In this document: positions 14,559 to 26,312 of the stretch, one piece after another
How the letters are laid out: the number at the start of each line of letters is the position of its first letter
Position numbering within the stretch: position 1 is the stretch's first letter
DNA from: Amoebidium appalachense
Lineage: Eukaryota > Ichthyosporea
Direction: 5' to 3'
Length of the DNA stretch: 64,000 nt
Assembly (NCBI GenBank): GCA_963693365.1
Contig: CAVNZM010000013.1
Coordinates: 558,001 to 622,000 of the forward strand
The notes under the pieces: generated by a model
Told to the model about the DNA's origin: nothing
Database searches by the model: none
The model's input: only the letters and a program-made list of their open reading frames with translations
Program-made: the position numbers and the translations under genes

Positions 14559-15872
14559 GGGGGGGGGGGGGGGGGGAAGGGAAAGGGAGGGGAGCGGAGG
14601 AGGTTGTGCCCGGGGGGGGCCGGAGGGGGAAGGGGAGCAAGGTGCGTATTGTACGTATTGTTTGTGTTGTATGCGCGCGCGCGCGCGCGCGCGCGCGCGC
14701 ATGTGTGTGTGTGTGTGTGTGTGTGGACGTATGTGTGTGTGTGCGCGTGTGCATGCATGCGTGCGTGCATGTGTGTCTGTCTCTCTCTGTGTGTGTGTGG
14801 GGGGGGGGGGGGGGGGGGGGGGGGGAGGGGGGAGGGGGAGCAAGAAATAATACCGAGAGCAATGCGTGAAATGGAGGGAGCAATAGCCTCATCCGTAATA
14901 GCCACAAACCCCTTTTGGGTCTTTGGGTTGTAGAAGTGTGTCAGCGTGTTTCTCTCCACAGGACCCACTTTCCCCCCGTCAGCGTCCGCGTGGTACTGCC
15001 CATTGAGTAGCTCTGTCTGTTTGTCTTTGAGGAAATCCACCGCTGAAGCTGCAATGGGATCCGACCTTTTTTTTGGGCGGGGGGGGGGAGGGGGGGGGGG
15101 ATGTGCGTGGTTTGGGTGGGTCAGTAAGAGGACATTACCCCGTATATGGTTAAGACGGGGTGGAAGAGACATACTTTCTACGTTGATAATATGTTTAAGG
15201 TAAGAAAGCGACCGTGTGTGCAACCGGCAAGTGGGTAGGTGTGTCGTGATTTACTACGTCGCAAAGGTTAGTTGCATATAGACGAAAATGTATCTGGGTT
15301 TGTCTTGTTACAAAGGATTTGAGATTTAAAGAAGTAAGTTAAGATTTAAGGCCGTGCACTGCAAGTTCGGAGTAAAAAAATATTCCTACTTTTTTTTTTA
15401 TACAGTTTTATAAAAACTTTTTTTTGCAGCGCGCAGAAACTTCCTGCCCAAATTTCTATATTTGGCTAATCGTGCAAAAATAATTGGTCCATACTTAGTT
15501 TTTTCGATTTTGCAAGCAGAACAGGAAGGGCATGGTTATGATTTTTATCCTTTTATTCATAGTATTTTGGGGAAGGGGGGAGGGGAGTGGGATGGGCAAG
15601 TGGATAGTAACATGTGTGCCACCATTGACGAAGGGGTGAGGCTGGGGGGAGGGGGGGGGGGGGGGGGAGGGAGGGGGGGCAGGTGTTTGCATTTGATAAG
15701 AGCACATGCCGTGACGTGAAGGGAGAAAATGAGGAGCATGTGGGTGAGCAACCGGGGTTTGTGTCTGGTATGTGTGTGTTTGTACATGTACATGTGCGTT
15801 GTGTTTGTGGAAGGGGCAGAGAGCACCGGGGGGGGGGGGGGGGGGTTAATTGTGTGAGGAGGGGGGAACGAA

Positions 15873-15908
<36 letters not shown>

Positions 15909-16088
15909 TTACTTGAAGTTGCCGAGGTATTTTACAGCATCAAGAATCATCTTGCCGTGTGCGTTGATTTTGGAGTTGTCCGCCAGTGGCACGTTGTAGG
16001 CGGCAGTGGGGTTAAGGGAGAAAACTCCCAGCACAAGTATGGCCAAACGCACACGGGTGTGTGCGGATTTATGAGAGGGAAGTTTCAT
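9295..16088 (-). CDS. Secreted zinc-dependent phospholipase C-like protein, 7 exons
   Basis: Minus-strand exons: 16088-15913, 15065-14854, 14459-14272, 13516-13268, 12531-12240, 11133-10973, 9531-9295. All introns are GT-AG and the exon lengths sum to 1515 nt, 504 codons plus stop, with every phase agreeing. Exon 1 carries a signal peptide (RLAILVLGVFSLNPTAA). Exon 2 contains THFYNPKTQKGF. Exon 3 has the zinc-site signature HYVQDATVPQH (H-x3-D-x4-P-x-H). Exon 4 begins near NHVDYEDYVD. These match the zinc-dependent phospholipase C / S1-P1 nuclease fold. Exons 6-7 form a C-terminal beta-rich region of unknown type, where bacterial relatives often carry a membrane-binding domain. The intron before exon 3 has TACTAAC ahead of its acceptor; the others are filled with C-runs, CA, CT and GA repeats (sense strand). 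Some bacterial homologues are toxins; nothing here says this one is. The main uncertainty is substrate. Confidence 0.75.
13942..14341 (-). repeat. Partial duplication of exon 3 of the phospholipase-like gene
   Basis: About 78 bp at 13942-14019 repeat 14265-14341, the 3' part of exon 3, with several substitutions. The copy keeps codons for SYSVHYVQDATV but changes the following Pro codon to Ser, so the P-x-H zinc motif is altered. It lacks an upstream AG acceptor, so it looks like a relic inside the next intron. A G-run and a (GA)n tract (14112-14210) separate the copies. Confidence 0.75.
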
Positions 16089-17663
16089 TTTCGTGTGAGT
16101 AATATGGGCACTGAATATCTGTGTGTGTTTTTTCTTTGCGCGCGAATTTCTCCACGAGGCTCAAACTCCTGGGAAAACTAGGTGCCGTCTGGGGAAGGTT
16201 GCCTCGAGATTTGTGGTGTGTACGTGTTTTACAAAGTCTTGGGAATATTGCCTATGTAGCTTTTGTACATGTTAATAGTGCATGGTGTGGTTCGCGGCTT
16301 TCGGGTAAAGTAAGTACGTTCTACTCATACCCTAACACCTCTGTGGTACGTGGGTAATTCTACAAATACATGTAACAATACATACAGTGCATATATCAAA
16401 TTGAAAATTCACACACTGTGCAACCTGGCCACGGGCGGTCCTACAGTACAGCAAAAACAAAACAAAAAGCCAACGGTTCTTTTCTAAAGTAGGTGTATGC
16501 CTACTTTGAAACTTGTGACTTGGCAGCTGACTCCCAAACGTGGCAGGAGAGAGTGATAACAATTTGACCACGTCACTGCATGCATGCGGCTTCGAGCATC
16601 AAGCAGACAAAAATAAAAAAAGACGCACCTCTTCCTCTCTCGTGCTGTGCAGGCTGTCAGCCCATGCTTTTTCTTTTTATCGCTGACGGCCGCACAGCGG
16701 CGCTGATAACGCCGAGTTGCATGCTCGAGGTGATGCCAGCTAGCACGTGGGAGGTCACTCGCACTGTGCGTCACCCAGTAAGCCAGTATCATGGATATAC
16801 ATGCATGTAAACAGACGTCACATGGATATATAAACAGATTGTTTTGGTTTTGGTACATATCAACAAAAAAAACTCTAGTTAACTTTTGTACTGAATCCCC
16901 TGTTGAGGTGCTTTGTTCATGTTTACTGCTTTGTGCGCGTAAGCCGCTCTGTTGCGTGCTGATAGATAAAATGTTTAAAAAAAATCAGAAAGTAACCAAT
17001 TGGAAGCCGTAGATGACCTCATGATAGATATGCATTCCACGTTTTAACGGATAAAACGAAGCGCTTTTCCTTTTAGTTGTGCAAAATTAGGCCATGACTT
17101 TAATCCAATAGTTTTAATTACGCGTACGTTTTAAACACATTGTTGCGGCCGCGTTTTGGAGGTCAACCAATAGAAATGTGTTGGCTACGTCACCGTCATC
17201 TAGATCTAACCATGAGTCTGACGGTCCCGACTCCCGAGTCCCAGACCCCAGACCAGGCTTGCTCGTGCCGAGGAGGCTCAGAGAGAAAGATTCATACGCA
17301 GATTCGGTATCTGGGAGATGTTAGACGCCATAAGCAGTAGGCACAAAACATATGTAACATATGTGTACGGAGATAGTATTTCTGGGTAGTGATAGTAATC
17401 ACAATAGCCTAAGAGCCCCTGCCGGCCCCACACGTACAACATACGGCCAACACCCAGTACTGTTCAGCTGTTCCATCAATATCATTCGTTCGTTCTTCTT
17501 ATGTATGTACGCGAAGTTCACATGGGCACACAGGGCAGTTATGGTCCATAGTCACTTCAATCGTAAACTACAGTGAGAAAGCCCGGAAATTCGTACAAGA
17601 CCTTGCAGCTCTGGCGTAATTATTTGTATCACAACAAAGCTTTGTCAAAAAACAACGCAAAAA
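16089..17663. other. No gene recognised
   Basis: This mixed-composition region is probably the upstream region of the minus-strand gene starting at 16088. CCAAT/ATTGG motifs occur (for example 16996 and 17167). No ORF with domain-like sequence is seen. Confidence 0.4.
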
Positions 17664-17810
17664 ATGTCGCCTCTTGTGCAACACGCAATGTTTCTTTCTG
17701 CTTTTGCCCATTTCGTGGCGGCCGCACCCTCCTTTTCCGATTCGCCCGAAAATGGACCGGATGCCAACACAATCACCAAATGGTCGGGAGTGTGTGAGAT
17801 TGGCCGTAAG
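17664..17810 (+). CDS. Possible first exon of a secreted protein
   Basis: ATG at 17664 opens 49 codons beginning MSPLVQHAMFLSAFAHFVAA, which resembles a signal peptide, then SFSDSPENGPDANTITKW. It ends in phase 0 at AAG|GTATGA, a plausible splice donor. The 3' side enters long TG repeats (17914-18200). No following exon was found with confidence, so this may be chance. No family is recognised. Confidence 0.3.
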
Positions 17811-17912
17811 GTATGATACACCGTCTTGACCTCCGTAATATCATTGAAAACTTTGTACGTTAACGTACGTAGCATATTCCTGTTGTGGAGTTTGGGTTTG
17901 TTTTCCTAACAC

Positions 17913-17994
<82 letters not shown>

Positions 17995-18148
17995 TTTTAG
18001 TGTTTGTGTGTTTGTGTGTGTGTGTCACGGTGTGTGTGTGTGTGTGTGTGTGTGCGTGTATGTATGAGAGAGAGAGAGAGAGAGTGTGTGTGTGTGTGTG
18101 CGTGTGTGTATGTGTACTGCGGTACGTTTGTGTGTGATAGTGTGCGTG

Positions 18149-18202
<54 letters not shown>
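17913..18202 (+). repeat. TG microsatellites with short GA interruption
   Basis: (TG)n at 17913-17992, a mixed TG block at 18005-18118 containing (GA)8, and (TG)n at 18149-18202. 18203-19000 has a C-run at 18723-18756 and no clear gene. Confidence 0.95.
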
Positions 18203-18206
<4 letters not shown>

Positions 18207-18993
18207 CACGTGTACGCACCAGCGCGCACGGGCATCACATGTAGCTTCATGCGCGAGTGTGTGTGTAAATCACAAACGCACTGCCCCCCCGGACCCACCC
18301 ACCCCATATAGGCTGAGCCATCGTGTGACTATGATTTATCAGATAACCCGCACTGCCAGGCTGATCACATAATAGTACCATTATCAGCAGCTGTTTACAT
18401 ACAAAGGCAAAACGTAAACATCGAGGCTAACTAATAGGATTATTTGATCACCTGAAACTCAGGCTATGCGCATATGCCGTACGGCTCGGGGCTTCCCCCC
18501 TCCCCCGTGAGGCAGAGGGAGGGAGAAGGGGAAGGGGGAAATTCAGCTTTATTTTTATCGGGTGTACCACCCCTTTTATCGCTTTACCACACCTTGCATA
18601 ACATCTTTCCTTGCATTTCTGGCCAAGTTGAGCTTCTCGGAGTTTATAATGCCCACAAACACTGCCGTATGTAGCACTAAATTCGAAGAAAAGTGTTGTT
18701 GATGTTCGCCCGGGCCCGTGAACCCCCCCCCCCCCCCTCCCCCCCCCCCCCCCCCCTTTTCAGCACACGCACACACACACACACACGTCTTTCCCATCCT
18801 ATATATGCATCCCCAGGCCCCGTACCTCTTCTTCCTATCCATCGAACCCACGGTCCTTTCTCCCCTCTATCCCCTTTCACCCTAACCTGAAACTTACTGT
18901 CAGAATATGCAATCGCATATGTCAACCCATCTCACTCGCTATCGTGATCGTGCCGATGACTATGGGATGATGGTAGCTTGTAAGAGGCGATAT

Positions 18994-19079
18994 GATTGGT
19001 TCTAAGTCATATAGGGATCTCGGCTGGTATGTGATTGGATCTCTGTTGGGACGACTTTGCATTCCAAGCGTAGTATATA
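18994..19079 (+). promoter_or_regulatory. Candidate promoter: two ATTGG boxes and a TATA box
   Basis: ATTGG occurs at about 18995 and 19034, and TATATAA at about 19073. The order and spacing fit a promoter for the Cys-rich gene whose first certain exon starts at 19320. Inference only. Confidence 0.45.
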
Positions 19080-19319
19080 ATCTCTGGACTGTGTCAGTCC
19101 AGATTGTCGTTGTCGCCGCCGCCCGCTTCGCTGCAAGTAAAGACCATCGCTATGACCAAGATTACTGCGTGACGTCCAAACGTTCTAGCTGCCAACACTA
19201 TGGCAATATGTCTGGCAGGCTATTCACACCACTTCCACACACAAAAGAGGACAGGATCGGAACAGCTGTCTCTGCCCCATTGAAATATTCCAACACTTAC
19301 TACTCCCACTTCATCACAG

Positions 19320-21348
19320 AACTGTGTCTCCATGTGTCTTGGGAAAAACGGCGGAAGCTACAAGCCACCGTTTTTCCGCTGCACCGAAAAATGCGCCACG
19401 GGTACCCTCTATGACCTCCACAAGTGCACTGCAGAGGAAGTTGTGTCGGTCAGTCGGAGTATGGCCAAGTTTGTCGACTGCTCGGATGACTTTGATGAAT
19501 TGTGCAGCGAAAGGTATGTGCGATGTCACTCTTAAGATTTGTCCCGTGCTCCTTCATCCCCCCCCCCCCCCCCCCTTCCCCCCCTCTTCCTCCTCCTCCT
19601 CCTCCTCCTGCTCCCCCCTCCCCCCCCCCACCCCCCTCTCCCCCCCTCCCCGTTGCCCCATCCTTTACTCCCACCACCCTCACGTTTCTAGTGATGTGAT
19701 ACTGTCACTGCCTAACGATATCCTATGCATCCCCCCCCCCCCCCCCCCCCCCTTCCCCCCTTTTCCCTCACCTCCTTTCAAACCGCCCTTCCCGCCTCAT
19801 CCCTCTCCTTTCTCCCCTCCCACAAACATTAAAGTACCAAGTTAAATTGAATCAGAGTATAATAATAACATCAGCCTTGGCATGAGACAAGACCGCGGGT
19901 GCGCACAGACGCTTTGTAAATGTGGATATGAGATACAAGTACGGTGGCGCATATACATTTAATTGGGTTTCTTTTGGGCCGATGCATGGGCCCCTTCGGG
20001 TCAGACCAAAGTGCTGTTTGGTGCTCATCTCACCAATCGCAAAGCGTAGATCTATTTCGGGTCCGACCCGACCTGGAATTCCAAAAGAACTCTACTTTAA
20101 TGATTGCTGAATTAGGAGCGTTACATGCGCCAGAAAAAGCAGAGCTTTTAGTCTAGCGAGTCCAGGATCACCAAGTTACACGTCTTTGCCATCATATTAG
20201 CATTGAGTTTAGCGAAGGCCTGACCTAACCACCTGTCTTTCACCCCCTTGCGCATTTTTCTCGCATGTCAACCAAATGAACAAACCATTCAATGACATTA
20301 TCATAACCTATTTATATGCATTTTTTTTTTACACCAGGTGCACCAAACCGTGTGCGGGTGCCGATGCGGAACCGTGCACTAAGTGTGTTGTGGACTGTGT
20401 GACAGAGAACAGGGAGGATCTGATACGCCGTGGATGCACGGGAGATAGTCTGGCTGAGGTGGCTGAGATATACGTAAAAGGTGGATGCCCGTAATGTGAT
20501 ATACTTTCCCCCCCGTTATGTCATCAAATTCATTGTGTTGTTTGTTATCAGTGTCTACTTCGCACCGTGTAAAACATTCTAACCTTCCCCCCTCCCCCCC
20601 CCCCCCCCCCCCCAAAAAAAAAAATGAAAATGAAAAAAAAAAAAGGAAAAAGAGAGGAAGGAGAGAAAAGGCCCCCCCTCCCTCCCCCGGCCACCACCCG
20701 GCAACCCCACCGTACCACCCGGAAGCTAGTCCCTCCCCCCCCCCCCCCCCCCCTCCCCCCGAGCCCTCACTCCCCCCATTCCCCCCTCCCCCTCCCCCCC
20801 CCCCCCCTCCCCCTCCCCTCCCGGAAAGAAAAGAGAGAGAGAGCCCCCCCCCCCTCTCCCCCCCTCAGAAAAGGGGGAGGGAAGAGAGAAAGAGTGAGGG
20901 AGAAAAGAAAAGAAAAGAAAATTTGAAACCCAGTCCCCCACCTTAACTCTGCGCTCTGCGCGGTGCCCACAAAATCTTTCCCATCGCAGGTGTTACAGAT
21001 CGCTCCAAACCCAATACCAACGACGATCAAGACACGACGACGACAGGCGGGAAAATCGACGTTACGGAAACCTGCAGCGATTGGGTAATCGAAACATGCG
21101 GCCCCCAAGACCCAAAATGCGTAAGATCTCTCGGCGAAAAAGGTGGGGTTCAATGCAAACCGGAGGAGCTGAAAGTGTTAGCTAGGACCCACTGCGCTGC
21201 ATTTGCTGCATATATAGCAGGGGGGGTCTGTGACAATGTGTGCGATGGGATGGACCCGGATGGGGAGGATATGAAGGGGGGGAAATGTTTGGCTATGAAG
21301 GCTGAGTGCGAGAAAAAGGCTCTAGCAGACGCTGGGTGTAATAGATAG
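19320..21348 (+). CDS. Cys-rich, probably secreted protein; multi-exon, 5' exon unresolved
   Basis: Exon a (19320-19513) follows ATCACAG and encodes NCVSMCLGKNGG...FRCTEKCATGTLYDLHKC...CSDDFDELCSER, ending in phase 2 at AG|GTATGT. Exon b (20338-20494) follows ACACCAG, joins in phase, and reads CTKPCAGADAEPCTKCVVDC...GGCP before TAA at 20492. A further exon, 20990-21348 after CATCGCAG, reads ETCSDWVIETCGPQDPKC...HCAAFAAYIAGGVCDNVC...CEKKALADAGCNR then TAG. It would join if exon b were spliced at AAAG|GTGGAT (phase 1) instead of reading to its own stop, so two isoforms are possible. The introns hold C-runs. No start codon was assigned; a signal peptide exon is expected at 19.10-19.14 kb but does not resolve. 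Function is unknown. Confidence 0.55.
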
Positions 21349-22641
21349 ATGCTACTTAATAGCACTGATGTTTTTGGGTTGTGCTCAGATCACGTGCACC
21401 TTGTGGACATACTATAGGGTCATATATATGAGAGAAAAATCTCAGTAGTACTAAGTGTTCCATTGAAGTGCTAAGGATCTGTCCACCGATTATGAATATA
21501 TAGGTCATTGTCCCCTGGGGGAGGAGAGAGGGGAGGGGGCCGGGGGGGGGGGGGGGGGGGGGGGAGAAGGAGGAGGTACTGCAACATTCCTTTTCTAGTA
21601 CTATGATCCGATGGTGGTAGCCGATGCGCGGCCGGGGGCTGAGACAATGCCGAGATGGCACCTAGGCATAAATTGTAACGGTTGACTCGCACAAATAGGC
21701 ATCCCCAAAAATACCAACACTGCCTTGTTTATTAAAGTATAAGCGGTATTTGCTGTGGCGATATGTCGATTATTGCCCACGGGTTAATACATCGATAATG
21801 TGAGCATGTACAAATTGTTTGTACGATCATAGTATGCGCCAATGGCGTATAGGCTGCGGACACGAGTGCACATGGTCACCAAGGTCCCCAATACCTGAGA
21901 TATCTTCTATGCGTGTACGTACTGTAAAAATTCCTGCCTAATACTCGCGATTGCCAAAATGAATTCGTGAAACTGCAGCTATGTCTGAGGCATGGGTTTG
22001 TGCACGTGTGCACGCTGTGTGCACGCTACCACATCATTCTCCTGCAGATGCAGATCATCCCACAACCACACTCGGTCACTTACTACAGCTGCTAGCGCCC
22101 CACGTGCACCGTCACCATGTACAATGTACGTTCTTTCCGAACGTATCGGAGTCGACGGGTGCAGCTAGGGGTAGACGTACTGACTTTGCTACATAGGCTA
22201 CCCCCTAAACGCAGTAAAAGCCATACACGCACACGAAGGGCAGTGCTCCCACCGTTTCTCATCGAACATATCATCTGACCGTGTAAAGTTTGTAAACCTA
22301 CCAGGTCCTACATACCCCCTGTGTGTACAGCCTGGAAATCTGCTATATATAGCTAGGCCCTCCTGGAAGCCGAAGCCCGCCAACTAATAGCAGTGCGGCC
22401 ACCCACACAGCTAGGTCTTCACATGTCCTTGTGATCGCGTGGAAGTAGTCCGGTCGACTGCGCGAATTCGAAAGCAATCCGGTCTACACAAGTGCCAGTG
22501 TTTGAAAGTTGGGCCGCCATGTGAACGAGCCTACCCGACTGCGACAAGCGGCTGCCCGAAGGCAGCGCCGCATTAAGGGCCTGTTTGGCAACGCGGAGTT
22601 AGCGGCCATACTCCGGAGTAAAATCGATTTTGGAGTTAGGG
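21349..22641. other. No gene recognised; MITE-like fragment near 22580-22641
   Basis: A G-run lies at 21541-21564. At 22583 a stretch reading CCTGTTTGGCAACGCGGAGT matches, inverted, the right end of the small element at 55451-55585. The 8 bases before 22642 (AGTTAGGG) are the target duplication of the large transposon. Confidence 0.5.
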
Positions 22642-22674
22642 CACGGCCATCTAGAAACACCAGGCCGTCTAACG
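22642..22674 (+). repeat. Left terminal inverted repeat (33 bp) of the P-like transposon
   Basis: Perfect inverted match to 33044-33076, with AGTTAGGG immediately outside. Confidence 0.93.
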
Positions 22675-23055
22675 TGACGTCATCGGAATTTGCTCATTTG
22701 TTTGCGCAAGATTTTTGGTCTCGGGGGTGGTGCGGCCTACTAAAATGGCGGGAAAATGTTCTCCACAGATTTATTCGCCTTCGGCAGCAACGTGATCTAC
22801 AAACGAGTTAAATTTCATCAATTTTTATTTGACGTTTAACCTCTCTTTCGGCTCGGCCGATTGGTGATTTAGACCTACAAGAGTGCGGCCGATCGCCGGT
22901 CTGTTTATGCGGCCGCACCCCCGGCTACGTAGGTGTACTGTTTGAACACTGCCCTCGCAAAGACACCTACGGTTGCTGTGGCACCTGGATGGGCAATATG
23001 CCCATGCCCTGGCGTTGTATCTTTTTAGGGATGGTTAGTTTCCGCTTTAGAGATC

Positions 23056-24368
23056 ATGGGGAACAAGTGCATTGTATACAACTGTAAGAGTAACTATGCT
23101 AGTGAGACTCGAAAGGACAGGGGTAAGGAAAAATGTAAACCCGCAAGCCGATGTCGGCCAGAGCATTACCGTTTCTACTTTTAGGTTTCCCGACCCGGAA
23201 AAGCAGCCAGAGCTGTGGCAGTTGTGGTATGAAAGTTGCCTTCAGGCAGGGGATGTATGGGGTAGCAAGGCATGCTTCTTTGAAACATACAAAGATGGTA
23301 GGCCTCACGTCTGCGTCAAGCATTTCGTTGACGCAGACTATTTTCCCAAGGGGTCCTGTGATCCAACGCGAGGGAACCGGCCCCTTAAGCAAGCGATCTT
23401 CTCTCGCGATCCCAACTCCGACCCACCCATCGCCCCTCGCATCTTCTCTGACCCTAAGGACCCAACTAAAACCATCGTGCTAGGTGAAAGGAGCATAAAC
23501 GTGAGAAAGGCAGCAGCGAAAGGGAGGCACACAGAATCGAGGCAGAAGCCGCTATACTACGGTTGGCGGAGGAGGAGCGCAAGCAACAGTTACGAGCGGA
23601 GAAAGACGCACGTAAGCGTGAAGCGCAGCAGAAACGTGCACGGGAGCTTAGCGAACGAGAGGCAGAGGAGCGAAGCAAGCGTCTTATGCTCGAGCAGGAG
23701 TATGCTCGTGTCCTTGCAGACCAAATTAGGTTTGCAGACACTAACTTCATTGATGCCGTGTGCCATGCAATTCTACACCATCCGGGCTGGTCAGCCCATA
23801 AGACCACAATCGGTGTGGCGTTGAGTTTTTGTGTTCAAACCCACGCGAAAATTAAGGAAACCGAAAACGGGACGCTCCCTTTCCCCATACTAGCCGGTCA
23901 TGTCCATTTCACATCCGATGGTCACTACGTAGCCTTTGCCCTCCTACCCGCCTCCCCGCCAGCGCAACCCCTTACCACCGCCAATTTGTTAAGTACCACA
24001 CCCTTTCTACTCCAGCACCTTGCAGATGGTTGGGTCACGAGATGGTCGGAATTACACACACTATTACAACGGGTGGAACAAGTTGCACAGCAGCAGACAC
24101 CCCTCCCGTCCACACCACAACCCGATTCTGTCGACGTGGATGAGTTGTTGGCAACCGCCGAGCGCACTTTGGTTGGTGATAAGCCCGTGTTGTTTGCGTT
24201 GGATATCCTCGAGCGGGCTGCAGATAACCTTGCTGAGTCAACCTCCCCCAGCGACAATGCCAAAGCCACCTCTTTCCGGTTCTTGGCCAATCAAGTTTCA
24301 CTGCAAATGGTGTCAGAGGAGCACGTGAGAATGCGACGCTACGAGCCGGTAACACTGATGGTCAGTGC

Positions 24369-24404
<36 letters not shown>

Positions 24405-24438
24405 ACCAAAAAAAACAAAAAAAAAACAAACAAACAAA

Positions 24439-24471
<33 letters not shown>

Positions 24472-25183
24472 ACCGGCCTATATATATGCACAAAATGTAC
24501 GAAGCTATTATGATTCTTACTAAGGATTTTTACCAAACACTTAATAACATACCCCTCCTTGGGATACAGGTTGTTCGGATTCGGATCGTTCGGATCGGAT
24601 TCGGTTCGGATCGTATGGTGGTTGTAGGGAATGCCGCAGCGCCCTCACAATCGGCAAGGGCTTCCCCCCGGCCTTTATCGACGATCTCAGAAGCCGTGGC
24701 GCGGTTGAAATCGAGACACGGTACCTGCAGGAATTGACGAGAGGTGGCCTAACATGGCCCACGGACCAAGTGTTTCGCATTGCCGGCCTGTGTACGAGGA
24801 CCGCGGAGGTGCTTATCAGCAACAAGTATGTCAGCAAGTTCTTTGAGGAACCAAATCAGCGCGCGTTCCTCACACACGTGACCACAAGGGAGGCAACCAA
24901 ACTTTCCCTTCCCGGACTAGACGGAGCCTGCAACGCGTGTGGTCAGGACCGCAAGGTGTATATTGAGGAGGTCTGCGCACGAATGGCAAACGTCACCCTC
25001 AATAATTTTGTCAAAAACGAGAACTACAAAATGAGGTTGGAAGCCTTTCGGAAAAAGCAAGAGGAGCAAAGGAAAGCGCAGCAGAAAGGGAAAGCAAACC
25101 AAAAAACGGCACATCCCAAACCCGCGCAACTCGATCAGCAGGAAAGGAAGGCAGCAGTGATTATGGGCAAAATAGATGTGTAA
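23056..25183 (+). pseudogene. THAP-domain P-element-like transposase, frame interrupted
   Basis: ATG at 23056 starts a THAP zinc finger: MGNKCIVYNCKSNYAS (C-x4-C), then FRFPDPEKQPELWQLW and CVKHF (C-x2-H). Continuity needs a very short intron or shift near 23100-23150; acceptor GCAAG before CCGATGTC keeps the frame. A coiled coil (EEERKQQLRAEKDARKREAQ) follows after another break near 23480. The frame then runs to about 24360 through an unrecognised region. 24361-24569 looks like an intron (GTCAGT donor, GATACAG acceptor) holding a C-run and an A-run. Beyond it come SYGGCRECRSALTIGKGF, like the GYV-C-x2-C part of P/THAP9 transposases, and RGGLTWPTDQVF, then a basic C-terminus ending at 25183. 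The RNase H catalytic core is not recognised. It is either a degenerate copy or one spliced in a way I could not resolve. Confidence 0.6.
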
Positions 25184-25470
25184 CGGGTAGATGTAGTGCA
25201 AAAGTAGAGACAACGTGTTGTGAATATAAAAACAAACGGGCATAGCATGTTGAATAACCAAGCAACTTTAGCTGATAACCTGCACGCTGAAGTGCAGGTG
25301 TAGCTCTGAGTAGTGACGTTTTTTTTCAACATGTGCAGTTTGGACATATATAAATACGTATATACATATACATATATCCACATAAATTCATAGATACAGA
25401 GTGTGTGTATGTGTTGTGTGTGTGTGTGTGTGTGTGTGTGTACGTGAGTGTGTGTGAGCTTTGGGATAAG

Positions 25471-25539
<69 letters not shown>

Positions 25540-26312
25540 TGTGTGTGCAGAGAGAGGCACGAACTTACACACGTGTATCAAACATTCCAACCAAAACAGT
25601 AACTGGAAAAACATGGCTTAGGCTTAGGTAAAACGTTGAGATAGAGATGTCGTGTTTGAACCCAGGTACATTGGTAGTTGGTCTGTATAATAGAGGGGTC
25701 ATGATCAGCAAAAAGACAATAGAAAATACAACGGTTATCCTTTTATGTCAGAGTTGTGACAAAAATACTTGGTAACAAGGGACATAAAGAAACTCAAACA
25801 GGGCCGTCCGGGAGACCGGTGCCGGTTGTTAGGGGTTATGGAGCGACAAGAGGGCTCTTGTACTCACCACATTTCCAAGGTGTTTTGCCGCCGATGCTGC
25901 TGTTAAATGAAGAGCTTTGCACCATGCAATGCCATATAGTAGCGACTTTCACCGAAAAGTGGAAACCCGTACAGTCGCGAGGACTGAGCAACAACACGCT
26001 AACGCTTGAGGTCCGCTCGCCAAAAAGTGAGAGGAGGGAGGGCGGGAACAGAGAGAAACCGGAACGGATCTGGGTCTACCAGCCATAACAGTTGCCGTAT
26101 GCCATCCTTGCAAATGAAGGTATATGTTAGATAGAATATTTTGTTCTCATTATATGCCCAAAGTGGCCCAAAGTGCTCGCAACAACAACAAGACAAAAAA
26201 AGTGGAGCAGAAAAACAGCTTACTCTTGCTTTTGTTTGTACGGCAAGTGCAGGAGTTTTCTCCGCGATACCCGTCGGGCTTTTCTTTCAGCCCGATTCGA
26301 AATGATTATATA
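25184..26312. other. Interior of P-like transposon, no certain gene
   Basis: TG repeats lie at 25400-25450 and 25470-25545. The 110-codon plus frame at 25756-26088 and, on the minus strand, an ATG near 26087 leading to a GTGAGT donor near 25875 are both possible; neither resembles a known family. Confidence 0.35.
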
